NCBI GenBank assembly: GCA_964577175.1
Contig: CAZNYC010000027.1
Coordinates: 1 to 36,513 of the forward strand
Origin: BS750m-G62 sp964577175
GTDB taxonomy: Bacteria; Planctomycetota; Phycisphaerae; FEN-1346
Length of the DNA: 36,513 nt
Direction: 5' to 3'
In this document: positions 19,281 through 27,009 of the stretch, in pieces
Numbering within the stretch: position 1 is the stretch's first letter
Layout: every line of letters starts with the position of its first letter
The notes under the pieces: model-generated
The model's database searches: none
The model's input: only the letters and a program-made list of their open reading frames with translations
Told to the model about the DNA's origin: nothing
Position numbers and translations under genes: made by a program

Positions 19281-20681
19281 ATGCCTGACGCAAAGAAACC
19301 GCATCCCCTCCAGGACACGACCGAGCCGAACCTGGTCCAGGACACCTACCCGTACGACCTGCCGCCCCTCATCCACTTCGAGGGGCCGGTCACCGAGGTG
19401 ATCGACGGCGAGCCGGTCACGTTCAACTTCCGCTCGGTGGCCGACCGCGACATCGCCATCACCGACACCACCTTCCGCGACGGCCAGCAGGCCCGGCCCC
19501 CGTACACGACCGAGCAGATGGTCCGCATCTACGACCTGCTCGGCCGCATCGCCGGGCCGAAGGGCGTGGTCCGCCAGACCGAGTTCTTCCTCTACACGAA
19601 GAACGACCGCGAGGCGCTGGACCGCTGCCGCGAACTCGGCCACCCGTACCCCGAGTGCACGGGCTGGATCCGGGCCGAGAAGGGCGACTTCCGCCTCGTG
19701 CGCGAGGCCGGCCTCGAAGAAACCGGCATGCTGACCTCCTCCAGCGATTACCACATCTTCCACAAACTCGGCTTCAAGAGCCGCAAGGAGTGCATGGACC
19801 ATTACTGCGAGGTCGTGGGCGCCGCCCTGGAGGCGGGCGTCCGGCCCCGCTGCCACCTGGAGGACGTGACCCGGGCGGACATCGAGGGGTTCGTCCTCCC
19901 GTTCGTCGACCGCCTCATGGAGATGTGCGAGGGCGTGCCGGAGGAGAAGTCCGTCAAGATCCGCCTCTGCGACACGATGGGCTTCGGCCTCTCGTTCCCC
20001 GGGGCGAGCCTGCCGCGCAGCATTCCCAAACTCATCTACAAGCTCAACCGCGAGTGCGGCGTGCCGGGCAGCCGCCTGGAATGGCACGGCCACAACGACT
20101 TCCACAAGGTCCACGCGAACGCGGCGACGGCGTGGCTGTACGGATGCGACTTCGTGAACACCACGGTGTTCGGCTTCGGCGAGCGGACGGGCAACCCGCC
20201 CCTGGAGGGTTCGGTCATCGAGTACATCGCCCTGAAGCACGACACCTCGGGCATCGACACGCGGGCCATCACGGAACTGGCCGACTACATGCGGTCCATC
20301 GATTTCCCCATCCCAGACAACTACCCCCTCGTGGGCCGGCACTTCAACACGACCCGCGCCGGCATCCACGCCGGGGGCCTCCGGCGGTACGAGCAGATCT
20401 ACAACATCTTCGACACCGCCGCCCTCCTCGACCGCCCGCCCCGCGTCGCCATCACCGACAAGAGCGGCGCCGACGGCATCGCCCACTGGGTGAACGAGTT
20501 TTTCGGCCTGAAAGGCGAGGCGCGCATCTCGAAGATCAAGTGCGCCAAACTCGCCCGATGGGTCATCGACCAGTACGAGAAGGAAGGCCGCCTCACGGCC
20601 ATCAGCGACCGCGAAATGGAGGAACAGACCCGCGAATTGATGCCCGACTTCTGGAAGAAGTACAAGGGCGAGGAGGCGTAG
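19281..20681 (+). CDS. DRE-TIM acyl-CoA condensing enzyme, possibly Re-citrate synthase
   Basis: 466 residues of the isopropylmalate/homocitrate/citrate synthase family, which joins acetyl-CoA to a 2-oxoacid in a metal-dependent TIM barrel. Catalytic and metal motifs: DTTFRDGQQ with Asp62 and Arg66, SEFF-like QTEFFLYTKNDR (99-110), RLCDTMGFG, HGHND (269-273, metal-binding His269 and His271) and GFGERTGN (298-305). A C-terminal part with RPPRVAITDKSGADGIAHW follows the barrel; there is no leucine-regulatory LeuA domain. From memory, the N-terminal YPYDLPPLI and the 'TTEQMVRIYDLLGRI' region resemble anaerobe proteins called Re-citrate synthase, so oxaloacetate may be the acceptor. 2-Isopropylmalate or homocitrate synthase remain possible. 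Start ATG 19281, preceded by AAGGAG. Upstream is the acyl carrier protein gene. Confidence 0.8.
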   Translation: MPDAKKPHPLQDTTEPNLVQDTYPYDLPPLIHFEGPVTEVIDGEPVTFNFRSVADRDIAITDTTFRDGQQARPPYTTEQMVRIYDLLGRIAGPKGVVRQTEFFLYTKNDREALDRCRELGHPYPECTGWIRAEKGDFRLVREAGLEETGMLTSSSDYHIFHKLGFKSRKECMDHYCEVVGAALEAGVRPRCHLEDVTRADIEGFVLPFVDRLMEMCEGVPEEKSVKIRLCDTMGFGLSFPGASLPRSIPKLIYKLNRECGVPGSRLEWHGHNDFHKVHANAATAWLYGCDFVNTTVFGFGERTGNPPLEGSVIEYIALKHDTSGIDTRAITELADYMRSIDFPIPDNYPLVGRHFNTTRAGIHAGGLRRYEQIYNIFDTAALLDRPPRVAITDKSGADGIAHWVNEFFGLKGEARISKIKCAKLARWVIDQYEKEGRLTAISDREMEEQTRELMPDFWKKYKGEEA

Positions 20682-20871
20682 CGCAGGATGGCGGCCCTGT
20701 CGCGGAGCGCCCGTGACTGCGCCACCACGCAGCCGGGCCTGTGTTCGCCGCGGCGCTTGCACCGCGCGTGCCGCCGGGCGCGCCTGCAGCGCCGCGTGGC
20801 ACCTCACTGAATGCCGCGCCGCCCGAGCCGTCTCACACAGAACCCACGCACCCGAACCGGAGGATCGACCC

Positions 20872-21630
20872 ATGCGTTTCCGTCACCCCACCGCCGTCGC
20901 CCTCGCCGCCGCCGTCGCCCTCGCCCTTGTCTCCCCGCTGACGGGCGACGAGAAGGACGACGGCAAGTGGATTCAACTCTTCAACGGCAGAGACCTCTCG
21001 GGCTGGACGCCCAAGTTCCGCGGCTTCGAGGCCGGCGTCAACTACAACGACACCTTCCGCGTCGAGGACGGCCTGCTGACCGTCTCGTACGAGAAGTACG
21101 AGAAGTTCGGCAACCGCTTCGGCCACCTGTTCCACAAGACGCCGTTCGAGGCCCCCTACCGCCTGCGGGCCGAGTACCGCTTCATCGGCGAGCAGGTGCC
21201 CGGCGGACCCGGCTGGGCGTGGCGGAACAACGGCCTGATGATCCACGGCCAATCGCCCGAAAGCATGGACAAGAATCAGAGTTTCCCCAACTCCATCGAG
21301 GTCCAACTCCTCGGCGGCAAGGAGAAGGGCGAGCGGTCCACCGCCAACCTCTGCACCCCCGGCACGCACGTCGTGAAAGACGGCAAACTCTACAAGCCGC
21401 ACATCATCAACTCCAAGAGCAAGACCTACAGGGGCGATGCGTGGGTCACCGTCGAGGTCGAGGTCCACAAGGACACGATCAAGCATCTCTGCGAGGGCAA
21501 GGTCGTCCTCCAGTACGACAAGCCGCAACTCGACGACGGCACGCGGCTCGTGGGCGGCACGATCTCGATCCAGGCCGAGAGCCACCCCTGCCAGTTCCGC
21601 AAGATCGAGGTCATGACACTCGAGGAGTGA
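20872..21630 (+). CDS. Exported DUF1080 (3-keto-disaccharide hydrolase-like) protein
   Basis: 252 residues. A signal peptide (HPTAVALAAAVALALVSPLT, 5-24) exports it. The mature part opens with the DUF1080 signature KWIQLFNGRDLSGWTPKF and has the concanavalin-like beta-sandwich pattern through EYRFIGEQVP, WRNNGLMIHG, SFPNSIEVQLLGG and the closing QAESHPCQFRKIEV. Members of this family cleave 3-keto glycosides or are linked to glycan breakdown; the substrate here is unknown. Start ATG 20872 has GGAGG upstream; the longer frame is rejected. The FAD oxidoreductase gene follows 280 bases later on the same strand, after two palindromes. Oxidation of a sugar at C3 by an exported dehydrogenase before cleavage by this protein would be consistent with the family. 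Confidence 0.9.
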   Translation: MRFRHPTAVALAAAVALALVSPLTGDEKDDGKWIQLFNGRDLSGWTPKFRGFEAGVNYNDTFRVEDGLLTVSYEKYEKFGNRFGHLFHKTPFEAPYRLRAEYRFIGEQVPGGPGWAWRNNGLMIHGQSPESMDKNQSFPNSIEVQLLGGKEKGERSTANLCTPGTHVVKDGKLYKPHIINSKSKTYRGDAWVTVEVEVHKDTIKHLCEGKVVLQYDKPQLDDGTRLVGGTISIQAESHPCQFRKIEVMTLEE

Positions 21631-21666
21631 GCCCGCGCGCGCCCGGCCGTCGACGGCACGTTTGGC

Positions 21667-21690
21667 GCGGCGGGTCTCCGCACCCGCCGC
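21667..21690. repeat. GCGGCGGGT...ACCCGCCGC hairpin
   Basis: Nine-base perfect stem around CTCCGC, the same core as at 5133..5154. Confidence 0.65.
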
Positions 21691-21716
21691 GATCGCGGGA
21701 AAGGTGGCTCAACGGC

Positions 21717-21861
21717 TGTCATTCTGAGGCCCCGCTTGCGGGGCCGGAGAATCTCGCCTTGGTCGTTGCCGTGCCGGCGCGCGCACCCTGGCACGGGTAC
21801 GGCTCGTGCCGTGGCCGGCGGCGAGATGCTTCGTCGCCCTTACGGGCTCCTCAGAATGACA
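21717..21861. repeat. GTCATTCTGAGG palindromic element, copy 2
   Basis: Ends TGTCATTCTGAGG...CCTCAGAATGACA pair perfectly. The inner parts share GAATCTCGCC and GGCGAGAT with the other copies; the centre is longer. It ends 49 bases before the start at 21911. Confidence 0.8.
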
Positions 21862-21910
21862 ATCATGAACGCTCGCTGAAACCAACGGTCCGAACCATAA
21901 GGAGCCCCCC

Positions 21911-23389
21911 ATGAACCGTCGCGAGTTTTCGAAGGGCCTCGCCGTCCTCGGCGCCGCCGGTCTCGGCGGCGCGGGGTGCCAGGCCGCACCCGCCGCGCGC
22001 GCCGATGACGCCGGCCCGTCCGCCCGCTTCTACGAGGAACCGGCCCGCCGCCTTCCCGTCCGCGAGTGCGACGTCGTCGTCGCGGGCGCGGGGACGGCCG
22101 GCGTCGTCACGGCCCTGGCCGCGGCGCGCAACGGCGCGCGCACCGTCCTCATCGAGCGCAAGGGGTACCCCGGCGGCACGGTGACCGAGGGCGGGACGGC
22201 CCTGCACAGTTTCTACAACCTCTGGAAGGCGTTTCCGCAGGCGAAGAAGCGGCAGGTGGTTCGCGGCATCGCCCAGGAGATCATCGACCGCCTCATGCCC
22301 CTCGGCGGATGCACCGGCCACGCCGAGATGACCAAGGGATACAACTACGACTCCGTCTGCACCGCCATCGACACCGAACTCTACAAACTCGTCACCTTCC
22401 GCATGCTCGACGAGGCCGGCGTCACCTGCCAGATGAACACGCTGCTCGTCGGCGCGATCGTCGACGGCGGCCGCGTGCGCGGCGTCGTCACCGAGAGCCG
22501 GAGCGGTCGCCAGGCCGTCTTCGCCAAGTGCTTCGTCGACTGCACGGCCTTCGGCGACCTCGCCGCCTACGCCGGCGCCGAGTACAACGAGCCGAACGAT
22601 TACCCGGTCGTCAATTCCATCGGCCTGGCGAACGTGAGCATGGAGAAGTACCACGCGTGGCTCGCCGAGCACGACGCCGTCACGCAGTACGCCGAGGGGA
22701 TGCGGAGCGGCGAGCCCGGCCGGATCGTCCGCCTGAACGCGGGTCGCGGCCGCCTGCCGAAGGGTTTCCGCGAGGGCGCCGGGCGCATCGGCATGTCGCC
22801 GGTGACCACCTCGTGCCACGACAACTATTTCATGTTCATTAAACTGAATTTCAAGATGCGGGTCAGCCCGACCGACCGCGACGCCGTCTCGAAGGCCGAA
22901 CTCGAACTCCGCGAACGGATGGCCGAGGCCGCCCGCCTCTTCCGCGAGTTCGTGCCCGGGTTCGAGAAGGCGTTCATGGCCCGCACCAGCCCCACCCTGT
23001 GCATCCGGCGGGGGCGGCAGATCGTCTGCGACTACGACGTCTCGCACGAGGACGTCATCGAGGGACGCCACTTCGACGACGAGGTCATGGTCTACGGGTT
23101 CCACGACTCGGCCCCGCGGCTCCAGATCGCCGGCGGCGGCACCTACGGCCTGCCGTACAAGGCGCTCCGGGTGAAGGGCCTCGAGAACCTGCTGGCGGCC
23201 GGGATGCTCATCACCTCCGACCACCGCGCCCACATGTCGACCCGCAACACGGTCTGCTGCATGGGCCAGGGCCAGGGGGCCGGCACCGCCGCCGCCCTCT
23301 GCGCCGCGAAGGGCTGCGGCACCCGCGACCTCGCCTACGCCGACCTGCGGAAGGCCCTGGAAAAGGGCGGCGTCTACTTCGAGGCGTGA
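21911..23389 (+). CDS. Exported FAD-dependent oxidoreductase (FAD_oxidored type)
   Basis: 492 residues. The N-terminus carries a Tat motif (RREFSKG, 3-9) and a lipobox-like LGGAGC (Cys23), suggesting a Tat-exported lipoprotein. The FAD-binding fold begins with VVVAGAGTAGVVTAL (GAGTAG at 59-64) and the ribose-binding Glu82 in LIERKGYPGGTV, followed by the family pattern DCTAFGDLAAYAGAE. The C-terminal region has AAGMLITSDHRAHMSTR and GQGAGTAAALCA, where the second FAD-contacting GxGxA segment is expected. Substrate unknown; a polyol or sugar is likely from context. Start ATG 21911 with AAGGAGC 6-7 bases before it. It converges with the large PQQ-propeller gene, whose stop lies 130 bases further on. 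Confidence 0.88.
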   Translation: MNRREFSKGLAVLGAAGLGGAGCQAAPAARADDAGPSARFYEEPARRLPVRECDVVVAGAGTAGVVTALAAARNGARTVLIERKGYPGGTVTEGGTALHSFYNLWKAFPQAKKRQVVRGIAQEIIDRLMPLGGCTGHAEMTKGYNYDSVCTAIDTELYKLVTFRMLDEAGVTCQMNTLLVGAIVDGGRVRGVVTESRSGRQAVFAKCFVDCTAFGDLAAYAGAEYNEPNDYPVVNSIGLANVSMEKYHAWLAEHDAVTQYAEGMRSGEPGRIVRLNAGRGRLPKGFREGAGRIGMSPVTTSCHDNYFMFIKLNFKMRVSPTDRDAVSKAELELRERMAEAARLFREFVPGFEKAFMARTSPTLCIRRGRQIVCDYDVSHEDVIEGRHFDDEVMVYGFHDSAPRLQIAGGGTYGLPYKALRVKGLENLLAAGMLITSDHRAHMSTRNTVCCMGQGQGAGTAAALCAAKGCGTRDLAYADLRKALEKGGVYFEA

Positions 23390-23450
23390 GAAACGATGGG
23401 CGCGGTGGGTCCGAGATGAGTGGGCGCGGTGGGTCTACGTGCGAGCGAGG

Positions 23451-23502
23451 CGGGTGGCCCTCGGCTTCGCTCGGGACAGGCTCCGACCCGCCGCGCTTCA
23501 TC
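23451..23502. repeat. GGCGGGT...ACCCGCC palindrome between convergent genes
   Basis: Outer arms GCGAGGCGGGT/ACCCGCCGCGC with CCCTCGGCTTCGCTCGGG inside, itself a small stem-loop. It sits between the convergent stops at 23389 and 23520 and may separate the two transcripts. No T-tract follows. Confidence 0.55.
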
Positions 23503-23519
23503 GCCGGTCCAAAGCGGCC

Positions 23520-26500
23520 TCACTCGCCCGCCAGGCAGAGGACACGGCCCCCGGCATCGGCCAGGTAGACCCGCCCGCGGGCGACCGCCATGCCGTCCCA
23601 CACGGGCACCGCCTCCAGCGTCACCTCGGCCCGTTTCGCGCCGTCGGCGGCGAAGACGACCCAGAGGCGGGCGCCTTCCGCCCCGCGGAGGGCGTCGCGC
23701 TGCCGCCGCAGGCGCTCGCGCACGCCCCGGCTCCGCCACTTCTCGAACGCTTCCTCCTCGTCGGCGACGTTGGGCGGACCCGCCACCAGGAGCGCCTCGC
23801 CCGCCAGGACCATCGCCCGGACGTGCATCGGCACGGCCCGGGACCACCGGTACGTCGGCCGGCGCGGCTTCCGGCGCTGCCGGCCCTTCGGCTTGCCGCC
23901 CTCCTCCGCCTCCGGAGGCGTCTTGTGGGCCGCGAAGAGGTGATACTTCAGCGGCGTCGTCCACTGGTAGTAATCCGGCTTCCGCCCGTACCCGAAGATT
24001 GTGTCGTCATCGACGGCGAGGATGCGGCCGGCGGGGGCGTGCCGGCCCGCCCGGAACCATCCGCCGGCCCCTTCGGCGTGGTCCCGACCCCAGATCCAGT
24101 ACGACCGGTGGAACCACGTGCCGTCCAGGAACCCCGTCGGCGAGAAGAGGTGGACCCCCTCGCCGCGCTGCTCGGCCACGGCCGTGCGAGCGAGGCGGGT
24201 GCGCCGGCCATCAAGATCGAACCGCTGCGCCCGCATGTACACGTGCCGGCCGTCGCACGAGAGGACGTCCGGCAGGGCCACCGGCATCCGTTTGCCGCGC
24301 TGCTCCATCAGGTCCTGGAGCGTCTTGCCGCTCGCCGGGTCGCGGTCGTCGAGGACGGTCTCGGAGACCTTGCGGCCGGTGGCGGCGTCGAGCCGCACCA
24401 GCCGCAGGCCCCCGTCGGTGAACATCGACCGGCCGGCCACGGCCCAGACGACGGCCCCGCCGTCCTTTCCCGCGCCGCCGCGCACGAGGACGCTGCCGGG
24501 CACCGGCCAGGCGGACTCGACCTGCTCGAAGGCGGTGATGCGGCGGTCGTCGGGGGCGGCGCGGAACCGCCAGACGAGGGCCCCGTCCTCGGCCCGCAGG
24601 CACGTGATGCACCCGTCGGCGGCGCCGAAGAGGACGCGGCCGCCCCACAGGGTGGGCGGCGAATCGACCCGCCCGCCCGCCGTGTGCGACCAGAGGGTCC
24701 GGCCGTCCCGCGCGTCCAGGCAGTGGACGGCGTGGGCGTCGACCCGGGCCACGTACACCCGGCCGCCGGCGACCGTCGGGGCCGAGAGACGGCCGCCGAG
24801 GTCCGCCTGCCAGGCCGGCTTCAGGTCGTCCGGCACGGCCGCGGGCGCCCGGCCGCTGCGAGCGGCGTCGTGGCGGTAGGTGGGCCAGTCCTCATTTCGG
24901 ATTGCGGATTTCGGATTGCGGATTGACTCTTCGCATGACGGCCCGTGCGTCAGCCGCGCCGCATCGTCCACGTCCTCCGGCACGCGCCGCGACGCCGACG
25001 CCGCCGCCAGCGCGCAGAAGCCGTACAGTTTCGACTGGAGGTAACACGCGCAGTTGTGCGGCGGGGCGTAGACGAGGCCGTTCGCCGGCACGATGCCGTA
25101 CAGGCACCCGCCGCGGACCCAGTGATGGATGGTCCACCGCTCGGCCTGCCAGTCGACGAACTCGATGCCCATCCGCGACGGCAGGAGGTACCGGTCCGTC
25201 GCCTTGCTGCGGTAACACCGCTGGTGCATCCACTCGGGGGAGACGTCCGGCATGAACTGACCTTGAATCTCGCCGGTGTGGATGTCGCGGCCGACGAAGA
25301 CGCCGGTGTCCTTCCTGCCCCAGGCCGTGTCGCCGGTCCAGACCATGCCGCCGGCGACGAGCAGGTCCTCCGGCGAGTAGTGGCCGGAGGGCGGAATCTC
25401 GCCCGACCACAGCACCTTGCCGCTCTCGGCATCGGCGGCCGAGACCGTCCCGTCGCCGCACGTGAAGAGGACCACGCCGCCGGAGACGACGAGCGTGGCG
25501 CCGAAGGAGCGCCCGAGGTCGGTCCGGCCGATGCCCTTTCCTTCAAGGTTCTTCTGCGTATGTTTCGCGAAGCAGCGCGGAAGGGAGTGCGGCTTGGAGG
25601 GCACGGCCGTCCGCCATCGCTCTTTGCCGTCGGCGGCGGCGAGGCAGACGAGCGACTCGCCCTCGTGGAACACCACGCGCCCGTCCGCCACGGCCAGGCT
25701 GAGCGGCGTGAGGCGGGCCTCGGCCTGCCAGCGGACGCGGCCGGTGTCGGCCTCGACGGCCAGGAGCCGGCGCGGCCCCTTGTCCCACCCGTGGTCCAGG
25801 ATGACGCGGTCGCGGGCGGCCCCGATGTTGCGCTCCACCGGCTCGTACGCCACGTCGGCGGGCGACGGGTTGATCTGGAGGTACAGGACGCCGTCGGCGA
25901 GCAGGAACTCCTCGGCGCCCTCCGTGCCCTCGTACGTGCAGCGGGTCTCGCCGGTGGCGGCGTCGAGCGCCGCGACCGGCGCCCGCAGGCCCAGCGTCAC
26001 GTAGACGGTATCGCCGACGGCGACGAGCCGCCGCGGCAGTTGGGCGGGACCGCTCTTCAACGGCCAGAGGTGTGTCCACCAGTCGGGGATGTCGCGCTTC
26101 CAGAGCACCACGCCGCTGGCGGCGTCGCGGGCGATGAGTTTCCACTCGGCCGGCAGCATGATGGACGACCGCGGGCCCTCGTCCATGATGGTGAACACGC
26201 GGCCGCCGGCCGTGACCATCGCGCTCATGCTCGCCATCCGGTCGTGGTGCCGCGACCACCGCGGGCTGCCCACCCACTGGAAGTGCCGGGGCGGCCCGAC
26301 CGCCGCGTCGTGGGCCACGGCGTTGTTCGACGCATCGTGCAGATAGTGCGTCCATTCGTCGTGGGCGTCGGGCCGGGGCTGGACGATGGTCCGGCCGGCG
26401 ATCCACGCCACGCCCCCCGGCGCCAGGACGCGCCGGACCTCCGCCATCGGCACGCCGCCGAGGTCCTCCGTCACCAAGAGGTTCACCAGGTTATCGACGT

Positions 26501-26819
26501 ACGGCAGGCGGGTGCCGTCGAACCGCGCGACGCAGACGGGGCCGTAGCGGCCGCGCGAGCGGACGTGGGCGCGGGCGGCCGCGAGGGTCTCGTCCGTGCG
26601 CGCAAGACCCTGGACGAGCCAGCCCTCGCCCTCGCCGAGGGCGGCGGTGAGCCGGCCGCCGCCGCAGCCGAGATGGACGACCAGCCCGCCCCGGACGCCG
26701 GTGTCCTTACGGATGGCGCGGGCGGCGGCCTCGGCGTCGCCGGACTCGGCGGCGGGGGCGGCGCTCGCGGCCGCCAGGGCGAGGGCGGCCGAGATGAATA
26801 GTGCCAGGCGTTTTGTCAT
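23520..26819 (-). CDS. Exported methyltransferase-fold/double PQQ-propeller protein
   Basis: 1099 residues. A signal peptide (LALFISAALALAAASAAPAA, 5-24) is followed by a Rossmann methyltransferase-like domain (about 28-165) with motif HLGCGGG (49-55) and EVRRVLAPGGVAWI. Two sets of PQQ/BamB-like propeller blades follow (about 180-615 and 643-1098), recognisable by repeats such as LDAATGETRCTYEG, VEADTGRVRWQA and the entry motif DWPTYRHDAARSG at about 643. The linker between them (about 631-642) is encoded by a 14-base tandem repeat in frame (24894..24924). Function unknown; propeller proteins act in scaffolding or dehydrogenases, and SAM is not expected outside the cytoplasm. The start ATG 26819 is chosen over GTG 26840 because AAAGGACAA lies just upstream; both lie within the repeat. 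Confidence 0.8.
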   Translation of the reverse strand: MTKRLALFISAALALAAASAAPAAESGDAEAAARAIRKDTGVRGGLVVHLGCGGGRLTAALGEGEGWLVQGLARTDETLAAARAHVRSRGRYGPVCVARFDGTRLPYVDNLVNLLVTEDLGGVPMAEVRRVLAPGGVAWIAGRTIVQPRPDAHDEWTHYLHDASNNAVAHDAAVGPPRHFQWVGSPRWSRHHDRMASMSAMVTAGGRVFTIMDEGPRSSIMLPAEWKLIARDAASGVVLWKRDIPDWWTHLWPLKSGPAQLPRRLVAVGDTVYVTLGLRAPVAALDAATGETRCTYEGTEGAEEFLLADGVLYLQINPSPADVAYEPVERNIGAARDRVILDHGWDKGPRRLLAVEADTGRVRWQAEARLTPLSLAVADGRVVFHEGESLVCLAAADGKERWRTAVPSKPHSLPRCFAKHTQKNLEGKGIGRTDLGRSFGATLVVSGGVVLFTCGDGTVSAADAESGKVLWSGEIPPSGHYSPEDLLVAGGMVWTGDTAWGRKDTGVFVGRDIHTGEIQGQFMPDVSPEWMHQRCYRSKATDRYLLPSRMGIEFVDWQAERWTIHHWVRGGCLYGIVPANGLVYAPPHNCACYLQSKLYGFCALAAASASRRVPEDVDDAARLTHGPSCEESIRNPKSAIRNEDWPTYRHDAARSGRAPAAVPDDLKPAWQADLGGRLSAPTVAGGRVYVARVDAHAVHCLDARDGRTLWSHTAGGRVDSPPTLWGGRVLFGAADGCITCLRAEDGALVWRFRAAPDDRRITAFEQVESAWPVPGSVLVRGGAGKDGGAVVWAVAGRSMFTDGGLRLVRLDAATGRKVSETVLDDRDPASGKTLQDLMEQRGKRMPVALPDVLSCDGRHVYMRAQRFDLDGRRTRLARTAVAEQRGEGVHLFSPTGFLDGTWFHRSYWIWGRDHAEGAGGWFRAGRHAPAGRILAVDDDTIFGYGRKPDYYQWTTPLKYHLFAAHKTPPEAEEGGKPKGRQRRKPRRPTYRWSRAVPMHVRAMVLAGEALLVAGPPNVADEEEAFEKWRSRGVRERLRRQRDALRGAEGARLWVVFAADGAKRAEVTLEAVPVWDGMAVARGRVYLADAGGRVLCLAGE
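24894..24924. repeat. 14-base tandem repeat inside the propeller gene
   Basis: ATTTCGGATTGCGG occurs 2.2 times in perfect tandem. On the coding strand it reads through as IRNPKSAIRN without a stop. Confidence 0.9.
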
Positions 26820-26858
26820 TTGTCCTTTGTCCTTCGTCACTGGTCATTGGTTCTTTGC
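26812..26858. repeat. GACCAAGGACAAAGGAC-type repeat, copy 1
   Basis: On the minus strand the text CCAATGACCAGTGACGAAGG continues as ACAAAGGACAAATGAC, providing the ribosome binding site AAAGGA and the start codon of the propeller protein. Further degenerate GTCCTT/GTTCTT units and a CTCTGCGTTCTCCGCG run (26951..26980) fill the rest of the 190-base spacer 26820..27009. Confidence 0.7.
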
Positions 26859-27009
26859 CTTCGCCGTCCTTCGCGTCCTTGGCGTTCTTTGCGGTTCAAG
26901 CCGCTGCTTCTGCCGTTGGCGTTGCCCTGTGTTTGCCGTTTTCCGCCGTTCTCTGCGTTCTCCGCGTGCTCTGCGTTAAGAACCGAATCGCCGAGTGCGT
27001 GCGCTCGCG

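Larger units (their letters stand above)
21631..21910. other. Palindrome-filled spacer before the FAD oxidoreductase gene
   Basis: 280 bases without a gene, holding the GGCGGGT hairpin (21667..21690) and the second GTCATTCTGAGG element (21717..21861). Confidence 0.7.
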
